Source of the DNA: Nothopassalora personata
Lineage: Eukaryota; Ascomycota; Dothideomycetes; Mycosphaerellales; Mycosphaerellaceae
Direction: 5' to 3'
DNA length: 64,000 nucleotides
NCBI GenBank assembly: GCA_033816765.1
Contig: CM066291.1
Span: 4,898,001 to 4,962,000 of the forward strand
In this document: piece by piece, positions 33,258-44,300 of the stretch
Layout of the letters: each line of letters begins with the position of its first letter
How positions within the stretch are numbered: position 1 is the stretch's first letter
Notes under the pieces: generated by a model
The model's database searches: none
What the model was told of the DNA's origin: nothing
What the model saw: only the letters and a program-made list of their open reading frames with translations
Made by a program: the position numbers and the translations under genes

Positions 33258-33855
33258 TATTCATTGCCGTGATCGCCCCAGCCTGAGCTTGTGGCGCATG
33301 GGATAGCGACCTTAATAGTCATGTCTTCTTCAGCGGTGGCTGTGACGGTGCAGGTCTTGTCTTTTTCGGTGGTCGCTTTGGAATATCAGCATTGATTGTG
33401 AGCATTGGATCTGGCCGATGCTTACCGGTGACGGTCTTGCAGTCAGTAGCCGTGACAGTGTAGGTATTGTTCTTCTCGGCGGTGGAAGGTCTGTAGTTGA
33501 AAATATCTCGGTCTTGTAGACAGTTGTTGCAACTGGAAGGCGTCAGTGTGGACTAAGATGACAAGCTTCTCGACCCACCAGTCGTTGGAACAGTGATTGT
33601 CTTGTCGTAGTAGCTGGTAATGGTGGCAGTCGAGCACACGCTAGTGGCCTTCCAACACCAAGTGCTTGTCTGTCCTTCGCCCCAGGTGCTTGTGGTCTTC
33701 TTACCCCAGGTGCTGGAGGTTGTCTTGTCACCTCTACCGCCAAGGAAGGCAGGAAGAGTATTGTCAACCCACCGGCCTGGAGCGGCGGCGGCAAGGCCAG
33801 CAAGGCCGGACAAAGATGATTGAGTGCTGTATGCTGATCGCATCATATACTGCAC
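33258..33855 (-). CDS. Candidate small Thr-rich protein, multi-exon, model uncertain
   Basis: The first exon begins MQYMMRSAYS and, after an Ala/Gly-rich stretch, encodes a short repeat of TTSTWG/TSSTWG type and a Cys-containing segment (WCWKATSVCSTATITSYYDK). A 54-base intron (GTGGGT..CAG) joins it smoothly to VATTVYKTEIFSTTD. Downstream, TYTVTATDCKTVTG and KTCTVTATAEEDMTIKVAIP form another pair of similar blocks separated by a GTAAGC..AAAG intron, ending in stop at 33258-33260. One junction between the second and third blocks is out of frame by one base and I could not resolve it. Thr/Val-rich CxTVTxT repeats resemble fungal cell-wall or secreted proteins, but the N-terminus is only weakly signal-like. 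It may be a gene with an intron I misplaced, or a recent pseudogene. Confidence 0.4.
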
Positions 33856-34687
33856 GGTGGAGTATCATCGTGCTCGTTGGAAATTATGGTCTGTCAGCCT
33901 AGAGCTTAGACCTGGGTATGCTATGTTTTATCCTTCGTTGCGCGAAAGCTGGACTCTGCCAGGCGACTTGCAGCAACATTGAACCTTTACATCCTAGTCG
34001 TGCATGCTCCAATGGCGTGTCGTATGCTTACGCTACGCAAGAGGCTGATGTTTGCAATGCTACGCCGAGGTTAAGCTGTTGCCACTCGATATGGAGCTCG
34101 TCTTGTATGCCCTGCACTGGTGGAATGGCCACTGCCAAGTAGCTTGCGACCATGTGATGGAAAGCCAGCATGTCAAGTGCTGTTGTCACCATGTTGGCAG
34201 CTCTGAAAGTCGCCTTTGCTGATGTGACGGATGCCGTGCAGGGATCTGCTTGCGCGTGCAGCGTCTGTATGTCTGCGTGACGGCCAAGAAATGATCAGGA
34301 TCATACTTTGGTGCCTGTAGATATCGACAGTCAGCGATTGGACACCAGTACGATCGTGTGCATTCAGAGCTCCAAGTATTGCTACAAGGATGCCAGGATT
34401 CCAGCATAAGGTCGCCTAGCTACTATTATCTGTATGCATGATGTGTGTGATGTGCCAGGCATGAATACGTACTGCTCGTGTTATGAATAGTCACTCGCTG
34501 TTACAGCAAGTTTGCCTGAAGGCTTGGCTCGTCTTTGGCTTGAACAGCAGTGCAGATTGGCATAGCGATCCGTCTTGTCACCCACTATAGTAGCGGAGCA
34601 GCTGGGATCGCGGCAGTGTGCGTGAGCGCACTGTTGTCTGGCTCTCTTGTGCGCTGCAACGGCATCGGCGGTGGAAGGTAGGTCAGC

Positions 34688-35322
34688 TCAATTCTTGGGA
34701 CGACCGAGACGTGCCAAAACAGCTTCTAGACGACAGTAGGAAGCTGTGCCGCTTCCGAGACACGCAGCTCTGCACGGTACATCGTGCCAGTCGAAACAAT
34801 CGCCTGGCTGCTGGTAGCAGGTCTGATTTGATGCGTTCAGGAAGACGTTGCTGTACTCCTTAATCGAAATAGATGAAGCTGACGACGCAGTGTATGCATC
34901 AAGTTCTTGCTGGTCCAGTGGCAAGTGTGCCTGAGAGCCAGGGACGCTTTTGGGGTGGCATTGCTTAAGCGGTAGGAGGGAGCGAGTTCGAGAGTTCCAA
35001 GTCCAGGTAGCAAGCAGTGAGGAGCACCTAGCATCCTCTTGACCAGGATTGGCTTTGTCGTGACGTTGTAGATCATGCCTCTGTGTGGAGCAACGAAGCT
35101 GTGTGAAGCATTCGCACAACGTTAGCAACGACTGTCAGCTTCTCGGTGGGAATTTGTAGCCAACCATTGCATGCACCGAGGGCCAAAGTGCGAAACTCCT
35201 TGCCAGGTGGTGATGCGATGTACGCTTTGCGTGGCTGTAGGGTCGCAGGCGAGATCGAAACTATGAAGGTGACGAGACGTTGCACGTGCAGCCCGAGCGG
35301 TGGTCTCTCCGGACATGTTCAT
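34688..35322 (-). CDS. Weak candidate gene, Cys-containing hypothetical protein
   Basis: Three overlapping minus-strand frames look more protein-like than their neighbours: an N-terminal stretch ending FRTLALGACNGWLQIPTEKL, a middle TKPILVKRMLGAPHC, and a C-terminal part with SIKEYSNVFLNASNQTCYQQ and several spaced cysteines, ending RLGRPKN-stop at 34688. Possible GT-AG junctions could link them, but I could not build one confident model. No known domain is seen. Treat it as a region to test with RNA data. Confidence 0.25.
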
Positions 35323-35383
35323 TGCTCATGAGTGATGATGTATAGCTGCAATAGTCTACACATCTCTCCATCGAGAGTATACC

Positions 35384-36958
35384 TCAGAGCTTGGACTTCG
35401 GCGCATCCTGCTTCAACATCTCCTCGGCCACCATCCGCCTCTGAATTTTTCCTGTCGCCGTCTTGGGCATAATCTTCGTGAAGAAGACCCTCTTCGGTAC
35501 TTTGAACTTGGCGACTTTCTCACGCATGTATGCCTTCACTTCCTCCTCTTTCACAATTTGTCCGTCCTTGGGTACCACAGCTACTGCGACCTCCTGCCCT
35601 AGCATCTCATCGGGAATTGCGAAGGAGACTGCTTCGGCCACCAGAGGATGCTGCGCAAGGACATTGTCCAGTTCGATTGGCGATATCTTCTCTCCTCCCT
35701 TGTTGATCAACTCTTTGATCCGTCCAGTGATGATGACATATCCATCCTCGTCTTTCTTGCCTTGGTCTCCTGTCCTGAAGAATCTAGTAGAAGTGAATGC
35801 TTCCGCGTTGGCTTTATCGTTGTTGATGTATCCTTTCGTAACATTCTCGCCGCGGATACTGATTTCTCCCTCCGTTCCTTGTGCGACTTCGTTCCCTTCT
35901 TGATCCAAGATCTTGACTTCCACACCCTGACCCAAGCCAACACTGCCTGGCTTTCTCTTCGCAGGCGGGAACGGGTTTGAGGTCATTTGATGCGCGGCTT
36001 CGGTCATGGCGTATGCCTCCAGCACAGGTGCTTTAAAAGCTGCTTCGAGATCGTGGAATGCTTTCGTTGACAAGGGAGAACTGCAGCTGCGGATGAAGCG
36101 TATCTTGGGAAGTGGCTTGGGCCAGTGTTGGGGATTCTTGAGGAGGATTTGGTGGATTGTGGGGACGGCGGTGTACCAGGTGGCGCCGTGCTTGACGAAC
36201 TGCGGCCAGAAGGTTGTGGCTGAGAATGCGCCTGGGACGATGACGCTACCGCCGGATGCGAGAGGCGCAAGGAAGGCGGCGAGGAGGCCGTGGACGTGGA
36301 AGAGGGGCATGACGAGCATTGTGCGGTCTTTGGCGGAGAGCTGGTACGTGTTTTTGATGTTGAGCATTGTTCTGGTCAGGTTGCGGTGGGAGAGAGGGAC
36401 TGCTTTGGGACGACCTGTCGTGCCAGAGGTGTGGAGGACGAGGGCGGTATCTTCAGGCTGTGGACGTGCCACTGCCTTGTTGCCTTGGCCCGAGAGCTTG
36501 CCAGTGTCCTTGATGTCGAGAATCACCTCTTTCGTGCGTGGGTCAAGATAGCACTCTGCCACGGCGGCGTTGTATCGTTTCGCTGCTTTTACCGCGGGTC
36601 CATCTGCCTGACCTTGCGGGACGAGCACCAACGCGGATGACAGATCATCGATGTAGAACTCGAACTCGCTCTGCTTGTATGCGGGGTTCAATGGCGCTGC
36701 AATGCCGCGCTGCCATGACGCGGCGAGGAAGGCGACGATAAATGGGTAGCTGTTTGGGAGGGCGATCGAGACGGCGGATCCTGCCGTGACACCCAGCTTG
36801 GCGAGCTTCTGCTGGAAGGACAGGACATCGGCGTAGAGCTGCTGGTAGGAGATGTCGAGGGCAGGCGATCCAGGAATGACAATGGCGGTCGCGGTCGAGG
36901 TGGAAGAAAAGGCGTTGGACAGAGTGGCCACGCTGCCGCCTTCGAGGAATGCGGGCAT
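35384..36958 (-). CDS. Peroxisomal AMP-forming acyl/oxalyl-CoA synthetase (Pcs60-like)
   Basis: Single exon, 524 residues, the usual length of the Pcs60/AAE3 group. It activates a carboxylic acid with ATP to an acyl-AMP and transfers it to CoA; the best-studied relatives in yeast and plants act on oxalate. Motifs in order are TALVLHTSGTTGRPKAVPLS (AMP-binding P-loop, about 190), MPLFHVHGLLAA, YAMTEAAHQMTSNP (A5-type motif), FFRTGDQGKKDEDGYVIITG and RIKELINKGGEKISP (hinge), and MPKTATGKIQRR near the C-terminus, with the catalytic Lys. The last three residues, SKL, are a canonical type 1 peroxisomal targeting signal. Start chosen at MPAFLEGG because a GA microsatellite lies directly upstream. 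The actual acid substrate is inference. Confidence 0.92.
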   Translation of the reverse strand: MPAFLEGGSVATLSNAFSSTSTATAIVIPGSPALDISYQQLYADVLSFQQKLAKLGVTAGSAVSIALPNSYPFIVAFLAASWQRGIAAPLNPAYKQSEFEFYIDDLSSALVLVPQGQADGPAVKAAKRYNAAVAECYLDPRTKEVILDIKDTGKLSGQGNKAVARPQPEDTALVLHTSGTTGRPKAVPLSHRNLTRTMLNIKNTYQLSAKDRTMLVMPLFHVHGLLAAFLAPLASGGSVIVPGAFSATTFWPQFVKHGATWYTAVPTIHQILLKNPQHWPKPLPKIRFIRSCSSPLSTKAFHDLEAAFKAPVLEAYAMTEAAHQMTSNPFPPAKRKPGSVGLGQGVEVKILDQEGNEVAQGTEGEISIRGENVTKGYINNDKANAEAFTSTRFFRTGDQGKKDEDGYVIITGRIKELINKGGEKISPIELDNVLAQHPLVAEAVSFAIPDEMLGQEVAVAVVPKDGQIVKEEEVKAYMREKVAKFKVPKRVFFTKIMPKTATGKIQRRMVAEEMLKQDAPKSKL

Positions 36959-36963
36959 TGTGA

Positions 36964-37034
36964 AGAGAGAAGAGAGGGAGAGAGAGAGAGAGGGATAGGG
37001 AGAGTGAGCGATAGAGAGAGAGAGAGAGAGAGTG
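36964..37034. repeat. GA/AG microsatellite in the promoter of the CoA synthetase
   Basis: Several runs of (AG)n separated by GGG or GATA interruptions begin within about ten bases of the ATG and extend about 70 bases upstream. On the coding strand this is a CT-rich 5' leader, common at fungal transcription starts. Confidence 0.8.
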
Positions 37035-37146
37035 AAAGAGGTGGCAGACCTACTATTGCACTGGGATGGCTGTGTCTACGGGCAATAGAGATAGGCGTTT
37101 CGTGCACTGGGCGATGTCGCCATTGATATCAAGAGAATGTCCTGAA

Positions 37147-37238
37147 CGACTTCGGAATTGATCGGAGTGGAGACCTCCGCGGGGAATTTCTGTCCTACAC
37201 GACTGCGGAATGCCTCGGAGTGGAGATGTCCGCGGGAA
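37147..37238. repeat. Two-unit direct repeat at the edge of the repeat-rich zone
   Basis: Two copies of about 40 bases (37147-37186, 37200-37238) share CGACT.CGGAAT and TCGGAGTGGAGA..TCCGCGGG. They lie where normal-composition DNA changes to AT-rich RIP-mutated sequence. Confidence 0.6.
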
Positions 37239-37844
37239 AGTTATATAAGATAATATCTTATCCCCTCTTCTTATATAAATAATAATATCTTCTTCTTCCT
37301 CTAAGAATTGTCCTTATCTTACGAAGGAAATTAACGAATACGGGCGTCCCGTTAATCTTACTTATAATTATTATTTTTTAAACGGCCTTTCCTATATCTC
37401 TATAGAGAGTAGCTTTTAACTCCGGTATTCTAAATACGTTTATCGCGGTTATAAGTACGTAGACTAATTATAGTTTAGTCTAGACTATATAACTATAGCT
37501 AACTATTAGACGCGAATAGTTACCTACGCTAGATGCAATTACTCGCTTACTAGCGACTTAGTAATCTACGAGTATAGCAATACTATCTTCTTTATATTTA
37601 GGAACGCTAAGAATTCCTAATAGTTTTAATACGTTTAACTTACTATTTAATATTACTATTTAGAATATACTAAAACCTTACCTCTACTATATTATTTCTT
37701 AAGTTTTTATAAGACTAAGACAACTACTACTTTATTACTCTCCCTCGACTTCTTATCGGCCTAAGAATAAACCCAATTAAGCTTATCTTCTTAACTTATA
37801 ATATTATTAGGTTATACTAAACCTAGTAGCTTTAAATGCCCTTT

Positions 37845-38050
37845 TGTCACGGCCGCTCCGCAAGTGAAGGATTTGGGATGGATCACGTGACCTCAGAGCA
37901 CGTGACCAGGATGACTCAGCCCGGCCCGAAGCCGACCCGCGACACCTCGGCCCTTAAGTATAGGCCTCGACCTTAGAACCTACTTCTCTCTTTAGCTATC
38001 GACTTTGTTAATACTACACCCCTGCACTCTCGCACTGTAGCCTCGTGACA
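37845..38050. repeat. Solo LTR, TGTCACG..CGTGACA ends
   Basis: This 206-base sequence has perfect 7-base inverted ends (TGTCACG/CGTGACA) and the perfect 5-base duplication CCTTT (37840-37844, 38051-38055). It is GC-rich and clean of RIP within RIP-mutated DNA. A TATA-like TTAAGTATA lies mid-element. Size and ends fit a solo LTR; a small non-autonomous DNA element is a less likely alternative. Confidence 0.85.
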
Positions 38051-38983
38051 CCTTTATAATAGGGGACTAATAGAGTAAACGGGGAATACCTACCCCTAAT
38101 AAAGTAAGTAGAGCTTAACGACCTTAGACTATAAACGATACTATTAATGCCTTAGCTACTTATATAGATAACGATACCCTTAGGATTAGTAAGCTAGATT
38201 TCTATAATAGCAATCGAGATAAATTTGATACTTAGGCTACTTAGCTAGATATATACTTTATATTTAATCTAATAGCTAATAACCTTAACAAAATCTTTAC
38301 TACTACCTTTATTTAAGGACGAGTATAGTATTAGGTTAGACTATTTCTTAGGAAGTACCTAGATAGTAAGGGAGAAGATAATACCGATAGAATCTTGAAG
38401 TCTTATAATTACCTTAAGTATACTATAAGAAACGTCTTTAGGATCTCTAACGAGATTACTACTACTGTTTATATTATTTAGTACTTAACCTAGAAGATGT
38501 CTATAGCTAAATGTACTACTAAATTCTAGGAATACGCGTAACTTACCAATTAGGATAATAAAGTACTTTAAGTTATATATTAAAGAGAACTAAAGGAGTA
38601 AGTTAAGAACAAGTTAATAAGGGACGGTTAGAAGATTAATAGCTTAGGTAACCTAGTTAGAGTTATACTCGATCTTAATAATAAGCTCTATAAGAGAGCT
38701 CTAGAACGATAATATAACTCTAAGGTATCCGGAAGAGCCGGATCTATACTAGGCTACGATAACTAAAATAATAGAGGCTTTAATAATACTTACGATAATC
38801 ATAAGCTAAAGAACTATATACTATACTATAGACTATAGCTAACAGAGCTCGACGTTACCGAGAAAGGTCGTAAGATTAGGAATAGGGGCAAATTTAAGCC
38901 TAGGAGTTTAAAAGAAAGTATTACCTACTATACCTATAGTAAGGAAGGCTATATAGTAAGAGACTACTACGGTAAGAGTATAG

Positions 38984-39361
38984 TGTTAGGAACCGCTGTA
39001 CGTTATCACAACTCGGGCTTGGATCTTTGCAGGGATGTCTCAATCAGTTATGAAGGTAGTGGTTCCAAACAGTATATGGTGTATACTTAAAATGAGTTGA
39101 GCACGAGGCTCCTATCTACTTGCAAAAGAGCGTCGCCTATATAGTGCCATGTCTTGGCGTGATCTGTCCTGCTCTCTCTTGCTCTCTTGATCTCTTGTTC
39201 TCTTGCTCTCTTGATCTCTTGTTCTCTTGCTCTCTTGATCTCTTGATCTCTTGATCTCTTGCTCTCTCGATCTCTTGATCTCTTGCTCTCCGTCCCGCAG
39301 GTTTCTTTGCTCTCCTCGCTTAGTGAGTGGCTGTGAGTTCTCCACGAATCAAACCGTAACA
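38984..39361 (-). repeat. Solo LTR, TGTTACGG..CCTAACA family, copy 2 (inverted)
   Basis: 378 bases on the minus strand, with the perfect duplication TATAG (38979-38983, 39362-39366). It matches copies at 17218 and 44002 outside a much longer internal TCTCTTGA/TCTTGCTC minisatellite (about 39170-39290), which explains the extra length. Confidence 0.92.
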
Positions 39362-40239
39362 TATAGTACGCCGTAAACAGTTTAATATAATATAATAAGG
39401 AACTAGTAAACTTAGAGTAGCGTTAGATTACTAGGTAATACCGACTATACTCGAGGAGTAGCGGAGAGAGTTAGTAACAAGAGTAATAAACCTCTCCTAG
39501 ACCCCTTATAAGGACGAGGAGGATACTGTAGCTACGATCTCTACCTACGATAGTTTAATATAATAGTATAAAGAGTCGACTACGAGATTAAGTCTAAATC
39601 TTAAAATAGTTATAGAAGCCTTTATTAGCAATTCTATTACTAAGAGTTCAATTAAGTTTACTACGTCGCGAACTTAGACGTAGGGTATTAGCCTTAGTAA
39701 CCGCGAGAAACCCTAGAAGCGACGTATAGGTAAAATGCTACGCTTCGAGGAGTAAATATTAATAAATCCTATTTTAATAACAACAAAGATAATAAGGAAA
39801 ACTAAGACCTAGAATAGAACGGATTGTAGTTACTAGAACTATAGAAAGAAAGTTAAGGAACTACCGGACTAGATACTATTAAGGAAGATTAGAATCCGGA
39901 AGAATTAAGTAAAGAAGCTTCCTCCGAAGGAGAGAGTAACACTAACAACTTATCTAGTATTCTATATCTCTAAGTTAGAACTAGCGGACGCTAAAACACC
40001 TTACTAGGAGAGCTTCTATTTTAAGCTAGAAGTAGAAAACGAACTTAAAGTTAGAAGAATCGTAGATAAAAAGGGTTAGCAATACCTTATTAAGTAGAAA
40101 GGATATAATAATCTAGAAAATACCTAAGAACTAAAAGAGAACCTATAAAACTATTAATAGAGGGTCTAGAAATATATAAATAAAAGGGCAATACGGAAAA
40201 GCTAATATATACGAGTATATTAGTTTTCCGTACTAGAAT

Positions 40240-40363
40240 AGCTAGGACGGGAATTAAACCTAGGACCTTAGGGATACTACCTATAAACTATTACCTAAGG
40301 GCGAAGGCAAATTTATAGATACGTAGGCTATCACCCTACGCTCTACTACTAAGCTACCTAGCT
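40240..40363 (-). other. RIP-damaged tRNA-like sequence with an oversized variable region
   Basis: On the minus strand the ends AGCTAGG and CCTAGCT form a perfect 7-base acceptor-like stem. Next comes a D-arm/A-box-like TAGCTTAGTAGTAGAGC, then GTAGG-GTGATAG-CCTAC, a perfect 5-base anticodon stem with a 7-base loop (U33 present, anticodon GAT as it stands). A B-box-like GGTTTAATTCC precedes the 3' strand of the acceptor stem. About 50 extra bases lie between anticodon arm and T arm. Changes from tRNA consensus are all CA/TG to TA. It could be a tRNA-derived SINE head or a dead tRNA with an insertion. Confidence 0.5.
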
Positions 40364-41300
40364 AATTAATAAAAATAGGGGAAACTTATAAACTTATATC
40401 CCTTAAGAAGAAGACGGTTAAGCTATAGATAGTACCGTCTCGCTAGAAGAAGAAAGCTAGAAATTATTAGAAAGACTATTAACCGTACTCTACGTCTAAG
40501 GAGATAATAAAAAGCTTTATATACCTCCCTCGAACTACAAATACGGACCGTTTTATTACAAAACATACTATATTTAAAAGCCCTTATCGAGAGTAGTCTA
40601 ATAATCTATAAAGTAGGCTACTACCCCTAAAACTAAGAGAGTTCTACCTTATTTAATTTAGAGTACTAAAGATCTCTTCTCCTACCTTTATAGCCCCGGC
40701 TACGGCCGGCTTCCCCTTCCGGTTTAGGGTCCCAAGCGCTAAAAGCCGAGTCCGAAACTTAAATTCTAACGTTACTTCCCTAGGGGAGGAAGAGATATAA
40801 GAGGAGTATATACTTTTTAATATAATAATATACTTTATTTGAAATTACCCTATATTAGGGTAACCTATAGCCCTAAATAGGCGTAGCACGAGGAGAACTA
40901 AAGGGTCGAAAGGGTCTATAGGCTTATACTATACCTAGTAGAAGAAGTAGAGTACTAGTTATAGAACTAGGGGTTAAGGCTTAAGACTACTTTATTCTAC
41001 TAGAATAGTACCCCCTAGAATACTCTACAACACCTAAGGGTAGCCTCCTACCCTACGAGAAAGGCGTACGTTACCGTATGCCCGCGTACTTAAGAGTTAA
41101 GAGCTACTCTCCTCTATAGTATACCTTCTTCTACTTAGTAGTAAGAAGAGTACCCTAGTGTTGCTATTAGGCTAGGACCCGAACGCAATTAGAAATAGGG
41201 TAATTAGGTAGCCCTCTTAGCGTAAGGCTACTACGAGTCTCTTTTCTATACTAAATTACTACTAAAAATAGACGAAATAGACGAAGAGTCTATCTTTAAT
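40364..41300. other. AT-rich RIP-mutated DNA, unassigned
   Basis: No feature is recognised. Composition matches the neighbouring mutated transposons, so it is probably repeat-derived. A CCGG/GGCC-containing patch near 40690-40730 is less mutated. Confidence 0.5.
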
Positions 41301-44300
41301 CCCTTAGGGGATAAAGACTAACTCTCCTACCCTTCTACGCTAACCTAGTAACCTTCGAGCATCTTTCTTAATATAAATAAAGCAAAAAAGATTATATAAA
41401 GAAAATCTATCCCCTTTATTAGCGTAAAAAGACCTAACCCCTTTATCGAGACCGTATTAGATATATCGCCGCTAAAGCGCTACGAAGTAGTACGAACGTC
41501 CTAATCCGATGCCTTAGAGGCTAAATCTAAGCTTAACGAGTCCTACTAATTACTTATCGACGCCGCCCCTCTAGTAAAGGGAGACCGGAAAAGGTAAGAT
41601 AAGATCCTCGAACTCCTAGGCCTTTTTAGGGCCTTCCGTAAAGATAAAGCACTCCCGATAGTAATAGTAAAGATTAAGAAGTAGGTTTACGCCCTAGAAG
41701 GGTTAGTCGCTAAGCTTACTAAGCTATTTAATAATATAAACGGTCCTACGGGAACCTAAAAGGGCTAAAAACTAACATTTATTAGTATCCTCTCCGGGGG
41801 CGACCCTACTATCCGGACCTAAACTACGGTACTATACTAAACTTTCCCCTAATTAACGCTAACCCCCTCCTAACCTAAGAAGGGCTAGAACACTACCGAA
41901 GGAACTAAATTTAAGAACCGTAAAGCCTCTACTAGAGGGAGGGGTAGCTAAATTATCCTCGGGATAGAAAATAATAGTAGTACTACTCTCGATATAATCG
42001 CTACCCGTAACGCGGTTAAACGGGCCTTTAAAGAAGCTAACCTATATTCCGAATACCTAATCCTTCTTAGAACTCGCCTCTTAGTAAAAGGAAATCTTAT
42101 TCTTACGCTACGGGACGAGAAAGCGAAGGAAATACTTAAGAAGAACTTTACCCTCCTTAAGATAATTATCCCCGTCCTCTATAGTATAGAGTAGTCGTAT
42201 ATAGTATCGACTCTATTACCTTTAAGGAGAACGGTCTATAAAAGGTTACCGCTAAACTTATAGCCTTTAATAAAGGCTTTAAACTAGTAAATACCCCTCT
42301 TTAGCTTACTAGTAAACAGTACTAACTCTCCTAAACGTAGGGTTTAATACTACTTACTTTTAAAATAAGTAAAGAAGCTACTAGAGTAAAGAAATATAGC
42401 CTTTAGATCGGCGTAAAGTACCTAAGGGTATAAAGAGTACTATCGAGAGAAGAGAGAGAAGAAAAATAAAAGGAGAAACTAGGCTCTTCTAGATACTAGT
42501 TATACCTTTACGTATCTTCTAAGCGAACCTAAACCGGAGCGTAGTAGCTACTAAGTCTATACTCGAGTTAGTAATCCGTAAAAAGGCTAATATACTAGTC
42601 ATCTAAGAGCTATAGCTTTTAATAGATAAAGAAAATAATCTACGAAGATCTATAGCTTACCTAGCCTTTAGATCTATACTACTAACTAGTATAGTAAGGA
42701 ATCTTACCCTCTTCTATATTAGTAGATAAATCTAAGTTAAAATAATTCCGGTTTAAAATAGGGACCCGGATTTTTAAGTAATATCCGCGAAAGATAAGAA
42801 GGGTAATTTAATCTATATTCTTAATATCTATAATAGAAAAGATAGCGAGAATACCTAGACGAATTAAAGAGCCCTATACTATTTTATACTAGTAACAAAT
42901 ACGGTACTACTTAGCAACTTTAATATAAGATACCTATCTTAGGATTCTTACGGGAAGGATAATAGCTCTAGAGCTAAAGTATTTATTAACTAGATTAAGG
43001 TAAATAACTTCTCTCTACGGAATGCTCTAAATATAGAAACCTTTTACTAAGTATACCTAAGTAACCCGAGCGTTTTAGACCTTACCTTTATAAAAGAAAG
43101 GTCTTTAAGCTCGGAAATAAACTAGCGTACACTAGAGACCGGATCCGCCTACTTAGTGATCTCTCTAGATATTAGAGGGGGTAATACCTCCTCTCTACTT
43201 GTACCTCCTCCTAGCTAATACTCTACGTTTCGATACGTCTAAAGTAGATTAGAAAGGTTTCTTATAAGTACTAAAGGATCGTAAAGTAGATCTTAAAGGT
43301 ATAGAAGACCTAGACCTACTAGCGAGTATCTTTTCCGATATTATATCTACCGCGGCTAAACGATATATTCCTTAACTTAGGGTAGTAGCTAAGTCTAAAC
43401 CGTAGTAGACGCTAGAACTAAAAGAACTTAGAAAGTAAACGTCTCGTAAACGTAGAAAGATTACTAGCCCTATAGTATCTACTATACGTATAGATAAAGT
43501 AGTATACTTAGTCGTAAGGAATAAATACTTCCTTGCTATTAAAACCGCTAAACGAGACTACTAGAATAAGTTCCTTAAAAAGACCGATCTTACGTTAGTC
43601 TACAAGGCCTTCTCCTATATAAAAATAGGAGGGAATAGTCTAATCCCGACTATAAACGGATAGGATACATTTAAGGGAAAATGCGAGGCCTACCGGGACG
43701 CGCTATTCCCTTCGCTACCTCCGGATAATTTCCTAGACCCCCTATAGGATAACTATCTTATAGGGAACTAAAAATAGGACCTAATATAACTAGAAGAACT
43801 TTAATTGGCTTATAGTTCCTCGAAAGTAAAAGGTAAAACCCTAGGCCCGGACGGTATAATATAAGCTATAATTTAACGCGCATTTTAAGCTATTACGGAC
43901 GCCTTTCTTAAGGTTTACGGCTCGCTATTAAATAAAGGGTACTACCCTAAGTACTAGCAAGTAGCGATTAGATTTACTCTAGTAAAATCGAGGAAAACTA
44001 ATGTTACGGTCCGGTACGATCGTGCACGTGGAAGAACTTCATTCGTTGGGAATAGGGACACGCGCTGCCAATGAGCGGGCGCTCTTGTGTGACTCATAGC
44101 AGAGCGCTCTTAGTGCTCTACCGAGAGAGCAGGACAGACCGCGCCAAGACATGGCACTATATAGACGACGCTCTTTTGCAAGTAGATAGGAGCTTCGTGC
44201 TCAACTCATTTTAAGTATACACCATATACTGTTTGGGACCACTACCTTCTCAACGAGTCAGAGACATCACTGCAAAGATCCAAGCCCAGTTGGGATAACG

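Larger units (their letters stand above)
37250..40230 (+). mobile_element. RIP-degraded, internally deleted Gypsy relic
   Basis: AT-rich sequence, almost free of CA and TG. A gag-like stretch at about 38.2-38.98 kb ends in a ruined zinc knuckle (TYYTYSKEGYIVRDYY, with Tyr where Cys is expected). After the solo LTR at 38984-39361, the next recognisable piece is a chromodomain-like end near 40.06-40.16 kb. Reverse transcriptase and integrase are largely missing, so the relic has lost its middle. The first 600 bases are too degraded to assign. Confidence 0.6.

Noticed and set aside
34186..34407. 73-residue Cys-rich minus-strand frame
   Set aside because: No convincing start context, signal peptide or neighbouring exon; too little to call.
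39087..39362. Open frames encoding a charged SRDQEIKRARE-type repeat protein
   Set aside because: They are translations of the minisatellite inside the inverted solo LTR, whose bounds and duplication are exact.
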